A stretch of 64,000 nt of DNA, from contig NZ_JACHNC010000001.1 of assembly GCF_014205215.1 (NCBI RefSeq), forward strand, positions 2,857,001 through 2,921,000. Reading direction: 5' to 3'. The notes under the pieces are model-generated. The model was not told the origin of the DNA. It did not search any database and saw only the letters and a list, made by a program, of their open reading frames with translations. The position numbers and the translations under genes are program-made. Positions 63,818-64,000 of the stretch are shown here, piece after piece; within the stretch, counting starts at the first letter, position 1; each line of letters opens with the position of its first letter. This stretch comes from Actinoplanes lobatus. GTDB lineage: Bacteria > Actinomycetota > Actinomycetes > Mycobacteriales > Micromonosporaceae.

Positions 63818-64000
63818 ATGTGGCAGGCCGAAGTCCGCGTCGATCTGGACGCGATCCGGGACAATGTCGCGTCGCTGTGCGCGCGCACCTCCGCCGAGGT
63901 GCTGGTGGCGGTCAAGGCGGACGGCTACGGGCACGGCATGGTGCCGGCCGCCCGGGCCGCGCTCGCCGGCGGCGCCACCTGGCTCGGTGTCGCCACCCTC
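63818..64000 (+). CDS. alr: Alanine racemase, N-terminal part (runs off the window)
   Basis: The first 61 residues of a PLP racemase that makes D-alanine for peptidoglycan. [20 protein letters not shown] and the PLP-lysine motif [20 protein letters not shown] are characteristic. The gene is cut by the window end. It has a leaderless-type start. Confidence 0.93.
   Translation, partial: MWQAEVRVDLDAIRDNVASLCARTSAEVLVAVKADGYGHGMVPAARAALAGGATWLGVATL

Overview
The window is a high-GC actinobacterial chromosome segment, most likely from Micromonosporaceae and close to Actinoplanes. This placement is inference. It rests on strong G/C third-position bias, frequent GTG and TTG starts, zinc-type S14 and L36, a four-gene conservon (kinase, roadblock, DUF742, GTPase), -10 boxes placed for leaderless mRNAs, and the classic actinobacterial ribosomal gene order. 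I see no tRNA, rRNA, CRISPR array, transposase or prophage gene.

Layout. 1-1004: the end of an unidentified gene and a membrane protein, perhaps an ABC exporter pair. 1005-10345: rplJ-rplL behind an L10-type leader with an attenuator, then rpoB-rpoC. 10356-11301: two small membrane proteins. 11302-16073: the str operon (rpsL, rpsG, fusA, tuf). 16074-26086: the S10 and spc ribosomal protein operons as one almost continuous run (rpsJ to rplO). 26087-29938: secY, adk, map and a DUF1707 protein. 29939-33866: infA, rpmJ, rpsM, rpsK, rpsD, rpoA, rplQ. truA follows.

Between truA and rplM lies about 18 kb of non-ribosomal genes. It holds an RsmC-like methyltransferase, an ABC-F ATPase, a TPP-riboswitch-controlled thiamine operon (thiE, thiO, thiS, thiG, a tenI-like gene, thiD, thiC), a secreted RNase Sa-like nuclease, a membrane protein, the conservon, a GNAT acetyltransferase, a secreted SH3-like protein flanked by long inverted repeats, and a HemD-winged-helix regulator. 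From 53.2 kb the core resumes with rplM, rpsI, glmM, a DapC-like aminotransferase, an MmpS-like protein, glmS, a type-VII-secretion-like pair, acpS, nnr and the start of alr. glmM, glmS, alr and the aminotransferase supply cell-wall precursors.

The items I would follow first are these: (i) a pair of about 138-bp inverted repeats, about 85% identical by hand alignment, each starting at the stop codon of a convergent gene and enclosing a small secreted protein gene; (ii) a 26-nt element nearly identical in the rpsL and rpsJ leaders at the same distance from the start codon, with a shorter related copy upstream of infA; (iii) a strong hairpin early in the S10 leader; (iv) three 21-bp repeats that copy the last codons and stop codon of the DUF1023 gene; (v) a repeated leaderless-promoter geometry. 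All hairpins, repeats and promoters were read by eye. No folding or database search was run.
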